Below, piece by piece: positions 41,489 through 50,777 of a DNA stretch of 64,000 bases. Made by a program: the position numbers and the translations under genes. This stretch comes from Leishmania mexicana MHOM/GT/2001/U1103 (Eukaryota; Euglenozoa; Kinetoplastea; Trypanosomatida; Trypanosomatidae): the NCBI RefSeq assembly GCF_000234665.1, contig NC_018333.1, positions 433,001 to 497,000 of the forward strand, in the 5' to 3' direction. The stretch's first letter is position 1, and every line of letters starts with the position of its first letter. Under the pieces are notes generated by a model. The model did no database searches and was not told the DNA's origin. It was given only the letters and a program-made list of their open reading frames with translations.

Positions 41489-43185
41489 GCTGTGCAGAGG
41501 CTGCTGCACCGCTAAACACGACCTTCGCCGTTTTTCCTTCATGACGTCACAACGGCGCGCGCGCTCTCTCGCTGCATTTGGCCTCGTTGTTGTCTCACCT
41601 CGCCTTCCTTCGAAAATGATTGCCTTTTTCATTCTCTCGTCTCGCGCTCCGCGCTTCATGGCGCGACTCGCTTGACTCCCACCCCCCTTCTCCCCGCTCC
41701 CACCCAACCTGCACCCATGATCTCGCGCACCACTCTCCGCGCACACTGGTCACGTCAGGTCTCCCAATTTTTCTCTTTCGCTCTTTATTAGTGACTAAAA
41801 TTTCTGATTTCTCCGTCACGTGTTTGTTTGCTCGTTGGCTGCGGGCGCGTGCGTGCATGCGTGCGTGCGTGTATGTGTGTGTGTGTGTGTCTGTGCTTGT
41901 CGCGTTCTGCTGACCAGTGCCGTGCTTCTCTCCTTGTGGGGTAACTTTGGCCACTCCTCCTCCTCCTCCCTCGCTGGCTGGCCCACGTCGTTGCTATCTC
42001 CTCTCTATTTCTGCACGATAAAGCCCACAGACGCCCGCACTTATGGGATGCATCACCGTCGTCCATACCGAGTAAACCGCCACTCTAACACACACACACC
42101 CACACAGATTCTTTTTTTCGTCCGTGGTATGTGTGCTTTGTCGGTGGTTCGTTGGGTGAGGGTTGTTGAGCACACATCATGTGCTGTCGGGGTGTTTGGC
42201 AGTTTGCTTTCTCTCTCTGTCTGCTCTCTTACCCACATGCGGTACCTCTTGCGCCTCACTCCCGTTGTGTCTTCGTCAGCGCCTGCTTCTTTCCGTGTTC
42301 ACCCCTCTTCGCGAAAATGCCCGGGCCACAACCCAATCCAACGAGTGGCGAGGCTGGCGCACCGTATATATATATACCCACACACGCGCAGAGAGGGAGG
42401 GAGGCGTGTGAAGTAGTGGACAAGACACTACAGCAGTCGCAGGAGGTATATATGGTATTGTTTCTTGCACATGTCTGTAACGATGATGACGAATGAAGTA
42501 AGATACCGGAACAAAAAAAAAGCTCCACTCTTAGTGGGCGTGCGGACACCCACGTGCGCACTGCGTAACCTTTTGTGCGTTAGGAGAGAGGGTGTAATGC
42601 AGAGGTCGTAGAGGGACGGGGGAGGGGTACGCTGCCACTACTACGCACATGGACGCAGTGGTGGATTCAGACGAATGCGTGGAGAAGAGATGCGGCATTC
42701 TTTCCTCGACGCCCCCTCCCCCCTTATCCAGAGGAGCGATGCAGCTGCTAGCGGATGCGTTCGGACCACCAGCTGCGCCACTAAATGTCTCCACTGAGGT
42801 TTCGTCTCTCTTCGCTTCACCCGCACTCTCCCGGATGGGAGTCTCTCTCTCACATGTCCCACGTGCAGCCGTGCGTGACCCCCCACCTCACCGCCCTCTC
42901 TCTCTCTCGACTGTGTATCTTCTCTTCCTCCACAGGCACACAGAACACCGGCGAGGGAGGCGTTTTGGACCATTTTCTGCGTCCAACTCTGCAAGTGCAC
43001 GGCGTGAAGGGGCAGGCCTGCGGTACTGAGGACGCCGTGTGGGATAGCGGCGGAACTTGTACACCGCAGCTCGTGTGCGTGTCTTATTATATCGACGCCA
43101 CGTCATCGCCACGGCCGAGACACAGCCGAAAAAGAAAAAAACGTGCACTGGGCACCTCCTCGAGTACCACAAGGCCCTCCTTAGC
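41489..43185 (+). other. Intergenic/UTR spacer PLAC8-A to WD40
   Basis: No convincing gene. It has CT-rich tracts (about 41670-41705, 41955-42010, 42205-42300, 42840-42935), a TGCG/TG repeat at about 41850-41892 and a TA run at about 42364-42375. The tract at 42895-42935 followed by CACAG at about 42937 is a candidate splice acceptor for the WD40 gene. Confidence 0.5.
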
Positions 43186-44847
43186 ATGCACTCGCAGGGC
43201 GGCAGTGCCGCCTTTGGTGCCCCTGGCGGCAACAGAAGCCATTCAGATACCACGAAACCCACCGCCCCCACTTGCACCCGCTCTACTGGCCGCTCCCCCG
43301 GCGCTGCACGTGACGGCGTGGCTGGCGGGCCGCGCAGCAGCGTTGGACGGCTCAGAGCATCTTCTCCGCCAAACACGGCTGCTGTTGGCCGCGGCGGCCG
43401 ACTTCTCGGGCGAGGGCGTGCCCCAGCTCAGCCCACATTGCTCGGCACACGAGGTCGCTCGCCAGCAACGATGTCTGGTGCCGGTGCAGGGCTCTCCGCT
43501 GCGCAGGACGCCATTCAGGCAGAAATGGACGCGTTAGCCGACGAGTTTTACGGCTCAGTGCCCTCCCGGGCGCCCGGGGACGGTACTCCTATCTTGAGGG
43601 GGGCATCAGTGCGCACCGTCTCCGCCGACAGCCCGTACTATCGAGCCGATCCTGGAAATGGCCTCACGCCAGACACACTGCGTTCAACCACGTCGTGGTA
43701 CGAGGGACCGGCTGATCCGGCCGGCCGCACCTTTGATGCAAGCGACAGCAATCTGCTTTGCATGGACGTGCTGGTGCCTCCGGCGGCGGCAGCTGGTGCT
43801 GTGGGCCGCACTCTCGCTGCCCGCACATTTGGTGCGGCGCCGCCTTCAGCCTCCTTGCCACTGTGTGTCGTCGGGTCGGCAGATCACGGGCTGAAGGTGT
43901 TCAATCTGTGCACGATGCGGGAACTGAAGTCGCTATACACCAAGACTTGCGGACACACTGAGTGGGTGACGGCGTGCCGCTTCCTGTCGGACCGCCGGGT
44001 GATCTCCGGTGGTATGGACAGCAAGTTGTGCTTGTGGAATGACGTCACCCGGGGTGGACCGGGACGGTGTGTGGACCTGCTAGGGCACACGGGCAGCGTC
44101 AGCCAAGTTGAGGTGAACGAGCGCCACGGGCGGTCCATGGCAATGAGCTCGAGCTACGATAGGACGATACGCGTGTGGGAGCTCGACGGCATCGCGGGTG
44201 GGCGGGAGATGGGCTGTCTCTCCGGTCACAAAGGGCCAGTGACGCAGTTCAGTTGGTTGGAAACGGAGGTGCTCTCGGGCGATCGGCAGGGTACCGTGAA
44301 GCTGTGGGACGTGGAGACGGCGCAGTGCCAGCTAACTGCCTCCTCAAAGCGCGGCCAAATTGGCTCTTTGGCTCACCTTGTGCACCCTGACGTGGGCCAC
44401 CTCGCCATCTTTGGCGACCAGGGCGGCGTTCTCACCGTCGTAGATGCGCGTGGGCCGTCCTCGGCGAAGCCGCTCTTCCAGGATGTTCTACATCGAGGAG
44501 GGATGGTCACGTTCATTCGTGCCCCCTCTCCGGCCGCCGTGTCTGCTCCGCTCATTGTGACGTGCGGCGCCGACAAGCGCATCATCGTGCGAGATGCTCG
44601 CCACAACTTTGCGGAGGTGTGCACCATCACGGACCACGACGACTTTGTTTACTCGATGGAGGTGATCGGCAGCCTGCTTCTGTCCGGCGCCGGCAACGGT
44701 CGATTGCTCGTGCATGCCGTGGAGACGGGGGAGCTGCTGTACGAGCTGAAGGCGAATGCCGCAGCAGTGCGCGAGATGTTCGCGTCGCCGTCGGTGCTCG
44801 TCGCTGCCGGGGACGACGGCAATGCGAAGGTGTTTGACTTTATGTAA
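43186..44847 (+). CDS. WD40-repeat protein
   Basis: A 553-residue protein. Residues about 1-220 are low complexity. From about 225 to the end is a seven-bladed-type WD40 propeller. Clear repeats include CGHTEWVTACRFL with GGMDSKLCLWND, LLGHTGSVSQVEV with SYDRTIRVWELD, LSGHKGPVTQFSW with DRQGTVKLWDVE, and later blades ending in VTCGADKRIIVRDAR and AAGDDGNAKVFDFM. WD40 propellers are protein-interaction scaffolds, and no domain here fixes the partner. The frame upstream of 43186 is open but has no ATG before this one. M96 at 43471 is an alternative start, closer to conserved sequence. Confidence 0.85.
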   Translation: MHSQGGSAAFGAPGGNRSHSDTTKPTAPTCTRSTGRSPGAARDGVAGGPRSSVGRLRASSPPNTAAVGRGGRLLGRGRAPAQPTLLGTRGRSPATMSGAGAGLSAAQDAIQAEMDALADEFYGSVPSRAPGDGTPILRGASVRTVSADSPYYRADPGNGLTPDTLRSTTSWYEGPADPAGRTFDASDSNLLCMDVLVPPAAAAGAVGRTLAARTFGAAPPSASLPLCVVGSADHGLKVFNLCTMRELKSLYTKTCGHTEWVTACRFLSDRRVISGGMDSKLCLWNDVTRGGPGRCVDLLGHTGSVSQVEVNERHGRSMAMSSSYDRTIRVWELDGIAGGREMGCLSGHKGPVTQFSWLETEVLSGDRQGTVKLWDVETAQCQLTASSKRGQIGSLAHLVHPDVGHLAIFGDQGGVLTVVDARGPSSAKPLFQDVLHRGGMVTFIRAPSPAAVSAPLIVTCGADKRIIVRDARHNFAEVCTITDHDDFVYSMEVIGSLLLSGAGNGRLLVHAVETGELLYELKANAAAVREMFASPSVLVAAGDDGNAKVFDFM

Positions 44848-45679
44848 AGTAGGGACACTATCCTCTTGCCGCAGCAAGAAGAGGGCCTTGTGGGATGCAC
44901 ATACTCTTGCAAAGAAGATTTGACCCTAACGAATGTTCCTGTGTGTGGACGACGGATCTGCCAAGGGCTGGTGGAAGACCGATATACAACATGTAGTATA
45001 GACAGCAACGCAGCGGCAGAGGACAGCAAGTACTGCAAAACGGCAGCTAGTGAAGAACAGGCTCGCTCACTGCTTGTGCCGATGGTCCAGCGTGTGCGTG
45101 TGTGTGCGGGTGTGAGAGCGTCACAGCATCTCGCCGCTGGTGTTTTTATTTTTCTAGTGTGCGTGCAACCTATACATGCGCTGCGGTGCGGTGGGGGAGG
45201 AGAATAAACGAATTGAAAGCGGTAGTACTCATAGCGCTGCGCTGGTGTAGTTATGGAGAAAGGGATTGGTTCACATGGGCGTCTGCATGCGCAGACAGAC
45301 ACCCCTTGCCGCCCTCTTTGCACTCAACTACACAAGAGTTGACCACCGCCGCACGTTTGATAGTTCCACCGCTATGCTATCTCTTGCTTGCCATCTCTCC
45401 TATTTATTTCTGGATCTGGCTTCACCGTTACGTGCGCAGTACCCTGTTAACGAACCACACGCGAATAGGCCTTCCTAAAGCTGCTCTCTCCACGCTTAGT
45501 GCCCTGGCAGCTTCCTCTACTCGCCCGACCCTTAGGGTTTCACGCGGCACGATGCCAAGACACCCGACACTGTCCTGCCCAAGGTCACCCGCTTCAAAAC
45601 ACAAAGCCGTGGTTACGCAGCGGCAAAAACGACTGACACCGTGACTTGCCCTCTGCAACCACCCTACCCCTCCCCTCCT
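44848..45679 (+). other. 3' UTR-like spacer up to the duplicated unit
   Basis: No gene seen. It is mixed composition with a GT-rich stretch at about 45090-45115. The sequence becomes CT/C-rich at about 45650-45678, just before the start of the 5-kb duplicated unit. Confidence 0.45.
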
Positions 45680-45689
45680 GTGTCGCACG

Positions 45690-46577
45690 GCTGCCCACAA
45701 TCCGGTGCCGTGTTGCCCTGACTCTCGCCTGCCGTGTCGGCCATGACGAGATTGTCGCGGAGCAGCACCGAGGTGAGGGGTAGAGTGGCGGCCGCCAACG
45801 CCCTTCCTGGTCGGCCGTTCCCGCAGAAGAAAGTGGCTGCCTGTTGTGCTCCTTCCCTCTGCGCACTAGAGCGAGTGAGTGAGTGTGCGCACCGAGATGG
45901 ACATGCATCTCTCTCCTACACGGACACACAGGCGCGCGTGTACATGCGCATGCCCGTTCGGGTAACGCGCAGCTGTCTGCCTCCCCCCTCCCATCTCGCC
46001 CCCTCTCTCCCCTTCCCCTTGTCTCTTCCGCCCCACACCGCTCTACGCGGCTGACCTGCATGGACCGCCGTTGGCGCCCTCCTCGCAATGAAACGCCAGA
46101 ACGAACGCTGACCGCTCTCCTCTTCCCTCCCCCTGCCGCGTCTCCTCCCTCGAAGCCTCTCTGTTTCTCTCTTCGCTTGCGTTGTACGCCTGCTGATCCG
46201 CTCAACGCTATTCCGTGTGCGCCTCTGCTGGCTTGCGGCGACTCTCGGCACAGTGCTGCACTCGCACATATTTCTCTACACCCGGCGACATACACAGGCG
46301 CTCGCACACATTCGTTGCGGTCGTGGCAGCCCCTCCTGTTCCGGCTCTCGCGCGCACACAGCCTCCTGTCACGCAAGGCGACCATATTTATTCATTCCCC
46401 AGCTCGGCTCCGCCCCCTCAAGCTGACAAGGCTGGCGGCGTGTACAGTTCTCCTCCGCCTCCAGCTCTGCAGTCCCCTTCCAACGTGCAGCCAGCTCCGC
46501 TCTATCAGAAGCCTAAGGGCGACGCTCCGTATTACCAGCCGCAGGGGGCCGCACAGAACGCTTACAACGGTAACCCA
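45690..46577 (+). other. Upstream region of PLAC8-B
   Basis: It contains a CT-rich tract at about 46110-46180, the probable trans-splicing signal, and CACAG at about 46293-46297 as a candidate acceptor. The PLAC8 frame is open back to 46215 and reads Pro/Tyr/Gln-rich, but has no ATG. The codon equivalent to the ATG of copy C is GTG at 46485. Confidence 0.5.
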
Positions 46578-47012
46578 ATGAATGCGCCAGCCAGTCGCTC
46601 TGCGGTCCAAAACCGCAAACGCGAATGGCGCTATCCGCTGTGTGTGTGCTGTAAAGACATGGACTCGTGCTGCGAGGCGTGGTGCTGCTTCTCATGCCAG
46701 GTGAGCCGGCAGTGCAATATGCTCGTGAACAACCGCAGGGAGATCCACTGCCCGTACTGCTTGCTCATGACTCTGTGTGACTTTACCTTGTTCATTTTTA
46801 GTGTTTCGTGCGTCTTTGCCAGCGAGACACGTCGCCTAGCGCGTGAGCGGTACGGCATTTCCGGCAGTAGCCTCAACGATTGTTGCTTGGCCTACTGGTG
46901 CCGGACCTGCTCTACGCAGCAGGTGCTGCTGGAGATGACCACGATGAACGAATTCCCAGGCGCCACGTGCTACGAAGCTGCCCCTCAGCCCATGGGGAAC
47001 CGGATGGTCTAA
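46578..47012 (+). CDS. PLAC8-family Cys-rich protein (copy B, start altered)
   Basis: From the first available ATG this encodes 144 residues. It holds a PLAC8 domain (YPLCVCCKDMDSCCEAWCCF, CQVSRQCNMLVNN), a hydrophobic segment (LLMTLCDFTLFIFSVSCVFA) and the second cluster NDCCLAYWCRTCSTQQ. In copy C translation can begin 31 codons earlier, at an ATG that is GTG here (46485), so copy B lacks a Pro/Tyr/Gln-rich leader unless GTG is used. Relative to copy C it has about 12 replacements in the Cys-rich core, including Trp for Cys in one cluster position (EAWCC against EACCC) and Cys for Trp later (HCPYC against HWPYC). It could be a functional variant or a gene starting to decay. Confidence 0.7.
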   Translation: MNAPASRSAVQNRKREWRYPLCVCCKDMDSCCEAWCCFSCQVSRQCNMLVNNRREIHCPYCLLMTLCDFTLFIFSVSCVFASETRRLARERYGISGSSLNDCCLAYWCRTCSTQQVLLEMTTMNEFPGATCYEAAPQPMGNRMV

Positions 47013-47786
47013 CCGTGTCTCTTGGCAGCTCCCAATGCCGAGGAGGAAGGGTGGGGGCGCTGCGAAAGGTAGTGAGTCGCCTTGGGGAAGGGTGTGGCTC
47101 GCTGCCGCGTGGGTGTTGCTTGGCCGCTCCTTCAATGAGAGAGATGAAGAGCTATGAGGAGGAGGGGCTGCAGTGAGTGGTTGTGGTGAGAGCGCAAAGC
47201 AGGAGGCGGCTTGGCAACGCGGGTCTTCGACCGACGACGCGGTGCTGTCCTCTCCGTTTGTTCGGGCTCTCATCCTCTCTCTTGGACCCCCTGCTCTTGT
47301 TGATGGCGCGGCTATGATGTGGTGCCGCACTGTGTGTGTTCTCTGCTTCTCTGTGCCTCACTCACTGCTCTAATTGTGCTTACCTTGCGCTCCCCCTCGT
47401 GCTGCCTCCCCGTTGCCTTCCGTCTCACTCCCGCCTCGCCGCCATTTCTCCCTGGCGCCGTTGCCGCGTTGGAGGCGCTGCTCTTGCGTCTGCTCTCCTG
47501 ACCTCATCGTTTTTTTGTTTCCCGACCGCTCCCTCCTGTCGTCCCCTTTCCCTCGCCGGGACCGGGTCGCGGCCGCCTTCCCTCTCCCCCCGTGCCACTC
47601 ACCCACCGTCTGCGCCATCGTGTTTATCTCCTCTTTATTTTCGGGTGCGTATGCGCGTCCTTTTCTGTCCCCCCAACTCAGCCAGCGTTGTCTTTTCGCC
47701 TTCTGCTTTCACTTCCGCCGTGCTCCTGCTTTACGTTGTACGAACGGTGCACCGCCATTTCTTTTTCTTTGCTTGGTTGCTTTACG
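47013..47786 (+). other. Spacer between PLAC8-B and DIRE 1
   Basis: No gene seen. It is the probable 3' UTR of PLAC8-B, increasingly CT-rich from about 47360 to 47790. It includes the 208 bases (47072-47279) that are absent from unit 2 because of the assembly gap. Confidence 0.5.
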
Positions 47787-47863
47787 CCCCTGACGATGCC
47801 GGCCGCCTCCGTGCGTGGCATCAGGGGCCCGTGCCCCCACCCTCTTAGCGTCGGCGGGCAGGC
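47787..47863 (+). promoter_or_regulatory. Pr77-like 5' signature with HDV-ribozyme-like stems
   Basis: CCCCTGA (47787-47793) pairs perfectly with TCAGGGG (47821-47827), giving a 7-bp P1 beginning at the element's first base. GCCG (47798-47801) can pair with CGGC (47852-47855) as P2, and GCCGC (47802-47806) with GTGGC (47815-47819) as P3. This nesting order is that of HDV-like ribozymes, which are known at the 5' end of L1Tc overlapping its Pr77 promoter. P4 is not obvious. Activity is untested. Confidence 0.6.
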
Positions 47864-48116
47864 GTGCGCTGGCGGTGTGCCGGGGCGACTTGCGGTCACA
47901 CCGACGTTTGTCCCGGATCGCTGCGGATCGCGTCGACGATTCAGCAGACATATGCGTCCGCCTGGCGCCTCTCTGCGTGAGCTTCGTTGTGGTGATGTCG
48001 AGCGTCATCCTGGTCCTGGCCTGCGCTGTGTGCAGTGGCGTTGCAGTGGGCTGAGCGACGCCAAACGGTGCTGGTCGGGCCGGTTCCTTTGGGGAGTCGT
48101 CGATACGGGCCTGTAG
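47796..48116 (+). pseudogene. DIRE 1 ORF start: leader, 2A-like motif and start of endonuclease
   Basis: This opens with an ATG inside the 5' signature. Codons 47973-48017 read LRELRCGDVERHPGP, which keeps the D-V-E-x-x-P-G-P core of 2A ribosome-skipping peptides known from L1Tc/ingi elements. The following LRCVQWRCSGLSDAKR matches the beginning of the AP-type endonuclease domain of this clade (usual form VQWNAGGL), with Arg-Cys in place of the Asn-Ala there. A TAG at 48114-48116 ends the frame, and the endonuclease-like reading resumes in the same frame beyond it. Confidence 0.75.
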
Positions 48117-48599
48117 GGCATTTGGCGTGCCTGGTTTTCCGCCGTCCGGTGTAGCGGGGAAACGGAGCACGGTGGTGGCGTCTCTGTGCTCGTGCAAGAG
48201 GACACGCGCGTAGGTGTAGGCCCTCTCGCTCTGGAGAGCGAGGTTGCAGCCGTGGCGGTGTGGCTTTACTGCGACGACCTTACCAGAAGAATGCACTTCG
48301 CGTCCGGCTACACATCTAGGAGTGACCTGGCTGCACGGGAGGTTCTCGACCGGGTACCCAGTGACGCGGGGCCCGGTCCTCGCGTCATGGGAGTGGACGC
48401 CGCCTCGCACCACCCGATGCGTGACACGAAAGGGCTACCGGACCGGGCTGGGGCCATTCTGCACGAGGGGCTCCATGCCAAATACTTGGCATGCGGAGGC
48501 CCACGAGGATCGGTCGTAGACCCTCTTCATCGTTGTGGTGGGCTCGCTGCGTGTGGTGCTCAACAAAACGCGCGGACTGCGCCACGCCTCCCTCGCTGA
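48117..48599 (+). pseudogene. DIRE 1 endonuclease remnant
   Basis: In the same frame as the 2A part after the stop. It includes EHGGGVSVLVQED and VMGVDAASHHPMRD, which correspond to the GG-V-A-L and GDFNAHHP-type blocks of the ingi/L1Tc endonuclease. The catalytic-type residues in the second block are partly changed (GVDAASHHP). The frame then runs into out-of-frame RT sequence and stops at 48599. Confidence 0.65.
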
Positions 48600-49386
48600 C
48601 GATGTCGCACTCCTCACACGCTTCCCAGACAAGGCTGCCATACGGGCCGCAGTGCAGCCCGCCCTCTGGAGGGTGTGACACTGGACGCTGGGGCGCTTTG
48701 TGGGGATGAGCGCTCGCCTTTCGAGAAGAGGGAACACGAAGCACACACTCTCTGGTGCGCGACACCGCAGCCAGTGGCAACTCCCCGTTGCCCGCGCGCA
48801 CTTGGAAGCTGATCGCTACCCCTGTCTCCTCGGCCTGGGCCTCCAGCCAATGCCGCGCCCTGCTCAACACGCGGCAGAAGTTATCGAGGCGGCCACGGCT
48901 GAACTTGCCAGGCTGTGGGCGGTCTGCCGGCACAAATTCGGCCGGTCAACGGCTCTCCTCCGCTCTTGCCGCACCGCCCTTCTTGAACGAGCGCTACTGT
49001 ACGGTGCCACCGCGTGGTGGGGCCGCGCTAGCAGAGACTGGAGGAGGTCCCTTGAACACCTTCACGCTGGTGCAGCCGCGGCCATAGTGGGTGCCGCGAT
49101 GTGCGCAGAGGGCAGAGACCTACCCGAGGAGGCCGATCTACTGCCCCTCGACTTCACAGTGCTGCTGCGCCGCACCCGCCTGTGTTTGCTGCGAGGGCGA
49201 CCCACCTGGCGTTGTGCCCGATATGTGCTACGCCCGACTCGCGGGTCGCTCGAGGCTGAGAGCACGCCTCGCTTCACGTTGTGGTGGTGCACGCAGTGGC
49301 CCCACTACGCACACGCCACTCGCGCTGCATGCGCTCCCCCCTCGAGTGTCCATCGCTGCCCTCCGGTCCCCCCTTCAGGCCGATAG
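48522..49386 (+). pseudogene. DIRE 1 reverse transcriptase remnant
   Basis: Frame +1 relative to the endonuclease. It begins near FIVVVGSLRVVLNK and reaches RHASLADDVALL, where LADD is the YADD/FADD-type active site. A stop follows at about 48676. The frame then continues through a thumb-like region (AAEVIEAATAELARLWAV, then RTALLERALLYGATAWW, then LHAGAAAAIVGA), typical of the ingi clade. The palm upstream of the active site is largely missing. The longest uninterrupted piece is 48700-49386. Confidence 0.7.
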
Positions 49387-49716
49387 ACTGTGAGCTGCTT
49401 GTGCGCAGGCGCGTGCTTATCCGCGGGCCGCTTCCGCCTGACACACCCATTCCTGTCAAGGGCGTGTGTGCTGAGGAGAGGGCGGAATGCACCTGCTGTG
49501 CCAGACTCATGGCGGGGTCCCGCCCGTCGCGGCGCATGCGGGCACGCCATGCAGACGCGCGCGCACCCCCTCCTCCCGCGACATGGACGGGAAGGGCAGA
49601 TGGCGACAGCGAGCCCCCAGGCGGCAACGCCGTGCTGAGGCAGGCCCCGGGGTGCGGAGGTGCGGGCGCTGTGCTGCCGGCCATAGCTGGCACGGTGTGT
49701 CGCATCCACACAACGC

Positions 49717-50289
49717 ATGCGGAGGTGGGGCGAGCAAGGCGTGGAGAAGTCCATGCCGATCGACGCCAAAGCGCATGTGTGCGAGGCATGCGGCATCTGC
49801 TACATCCGCCCTGGCGGGCCGATGCGGCACAGGTGCCGGAGGCATGGCGAGAGCACGCCGAATGGCACCAATGAGTCCCCCAGACTCCCATGTGGAGAGT
49901 CGCCGCGCCACATGACGGGATGCCGCGGCTTGAAGCGACTGAGGGCGAGGCACGGCACACGGGCAGAGCGCAGGGCCCTCCCAGGCCCTGGCCTGATGCT
50001 GACCGGCTTCCTCCTCGAGCTCACGCGGCACGCGCCTGGGCCGCCCCCTGCTAGCCGCACGGCAGGCGCCACCGCCAACGCCCTGGAGCAGGACGCTGGG
50101 CGTAGGCTGCCTGGATCGAGGCGTGCTGCCCACACCCAGGTCGGTGTGGTTCCGATGGCGCAGGACGTACTCGGAGAAGGGACGAGGAAGGACAAGAAGA
50201 GCCGGTTATCGACACATGGGCCGATTCGACGGCCGACGGCTCCTCGCAGACGACCAGGCTTCAGCCGCCGTGCCACAGAGGTAGGGTGA
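49717..50289 (+). pseudogene. DIRE 1 C-terminal C2H2 finger region
   Basis: A short open frame carrying HVCEACGICYIRPGGPMRH then RCRRH, a complete C-x2-C-x12-H-x4-H finger. A C-terminal C2H2 finger is typical of L1Tc/ingi polyproteins. The rest of the frame is low complexity and basic. The RNase H domain between RT and finger is not clearly recognisable. Confidence 0.6.
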
Positions 50290-50348
50290 ACTGTGGCTGC
50301 ATGCGCGCACTTGCTGACGTGGTTATGGTAAAATGATATGCTGAACGA

Positions 50349-50767
50349 AAGAAAAAACAAGATCTCAAGGTGACTGTATGCTAACTTGCGTGGGCGCGTA
50401 TCGCCCTCATGCACCTACACGCACGACCACGTGAGCGCGATAGAAGGGTCTGCGCGTGCAGTGTACCGCGCAGGGGTTTTCTATGGATTTGCCTTTATAT
50501 TGGCGCTTGCTTTGTGCGGCACCCCAGCCGTGCTGCACAGGAGCGCCCGTGGCAGCAGAGGACTGCATAGGCTCCTCATTGCCTGGGTCTCAGGCGGACT
50601 CGCACTGGGCTGCGCGCAAACGTGCGAAGTGGAGGAAGCAAGTCATGGCATACAGGAAAACGCTGACGCCGCACCATCAGCGCGACGCAGGTGAAAGGCG
50701 AATGCGGGAGGGGGAGAGGGGGCGCGTCTCAGAGCACGGTGGATGCCTACCCCCTCCCCCTCCCCTC
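50349..50767 (+). other. Unique spacer between the two tandem units
   Basis: About 420 bases present only once in the window. It has an A-rich stretch at 50347-50362. An ATG at 50483 opens a 109-codon frame with a basic segment (ARKRAKWRKQVMAYRKTL) that I do not recognise, and another overlapping frame contains a hydrophobic stretch. Neither has enough support to be called a gene. Confidence 0.4.
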
Positions 50768-50777
50768 GTGTCGCACG

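Larger units (their letters stand above)
47787..50338 (+). mobile_element. DIRE 1: degenerate ingi/L1Tc-related non-LTR retroposon
   Basis: A 2.55-kb relic of an ingi/L1Tc-clade element in the same orientation as the genes. In order: a Pr77-like 5' signature; a start ATG (47796) with a short leader and 2A-like motif; endonuclease remnants; reverse transcriptase remnants with LADD at 48592-48603; an RT-thumb-like region; and a C-terminal C2H2 finger at about 49773-49845. Frames change and stops occur (for example 48114-48116 and about 48676-48678), so it cannot make a full polyprotein. At ~2.5 kb against ~5 kb for intact relatives, much of the endonuclease-RT junction is missing. It ends near an A-rich stretch (50347-50362). 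Confidence 0.85.
45680..50348 (+). repeat. Tandem duplication, unit 1 (PLAC8-B + DIRE)
   Basis: Direct repeat of unit 2. Positions 45680-47071 align at an offset of +5088 and 47280-50348 at +4980, the change being caused by the gap in unit 2. Outside the PLAC8 coding core I found only a handful of differences, for example 45828, 46485, 49623 and 50242. The left boundary is sharp at GTGTCGCACGG. The right boundary fades over about 15 bases after 50335. Confidence 0.95.

Noticed and set aside
46215..46484. Longer PLAC8-B/C proteins of 265 residues
   Set aside because: They need a GTG start, and the extension runs over the probable trans-splice acceptor. The in-frame Pro-rich reading may be chance, though this is not certain.
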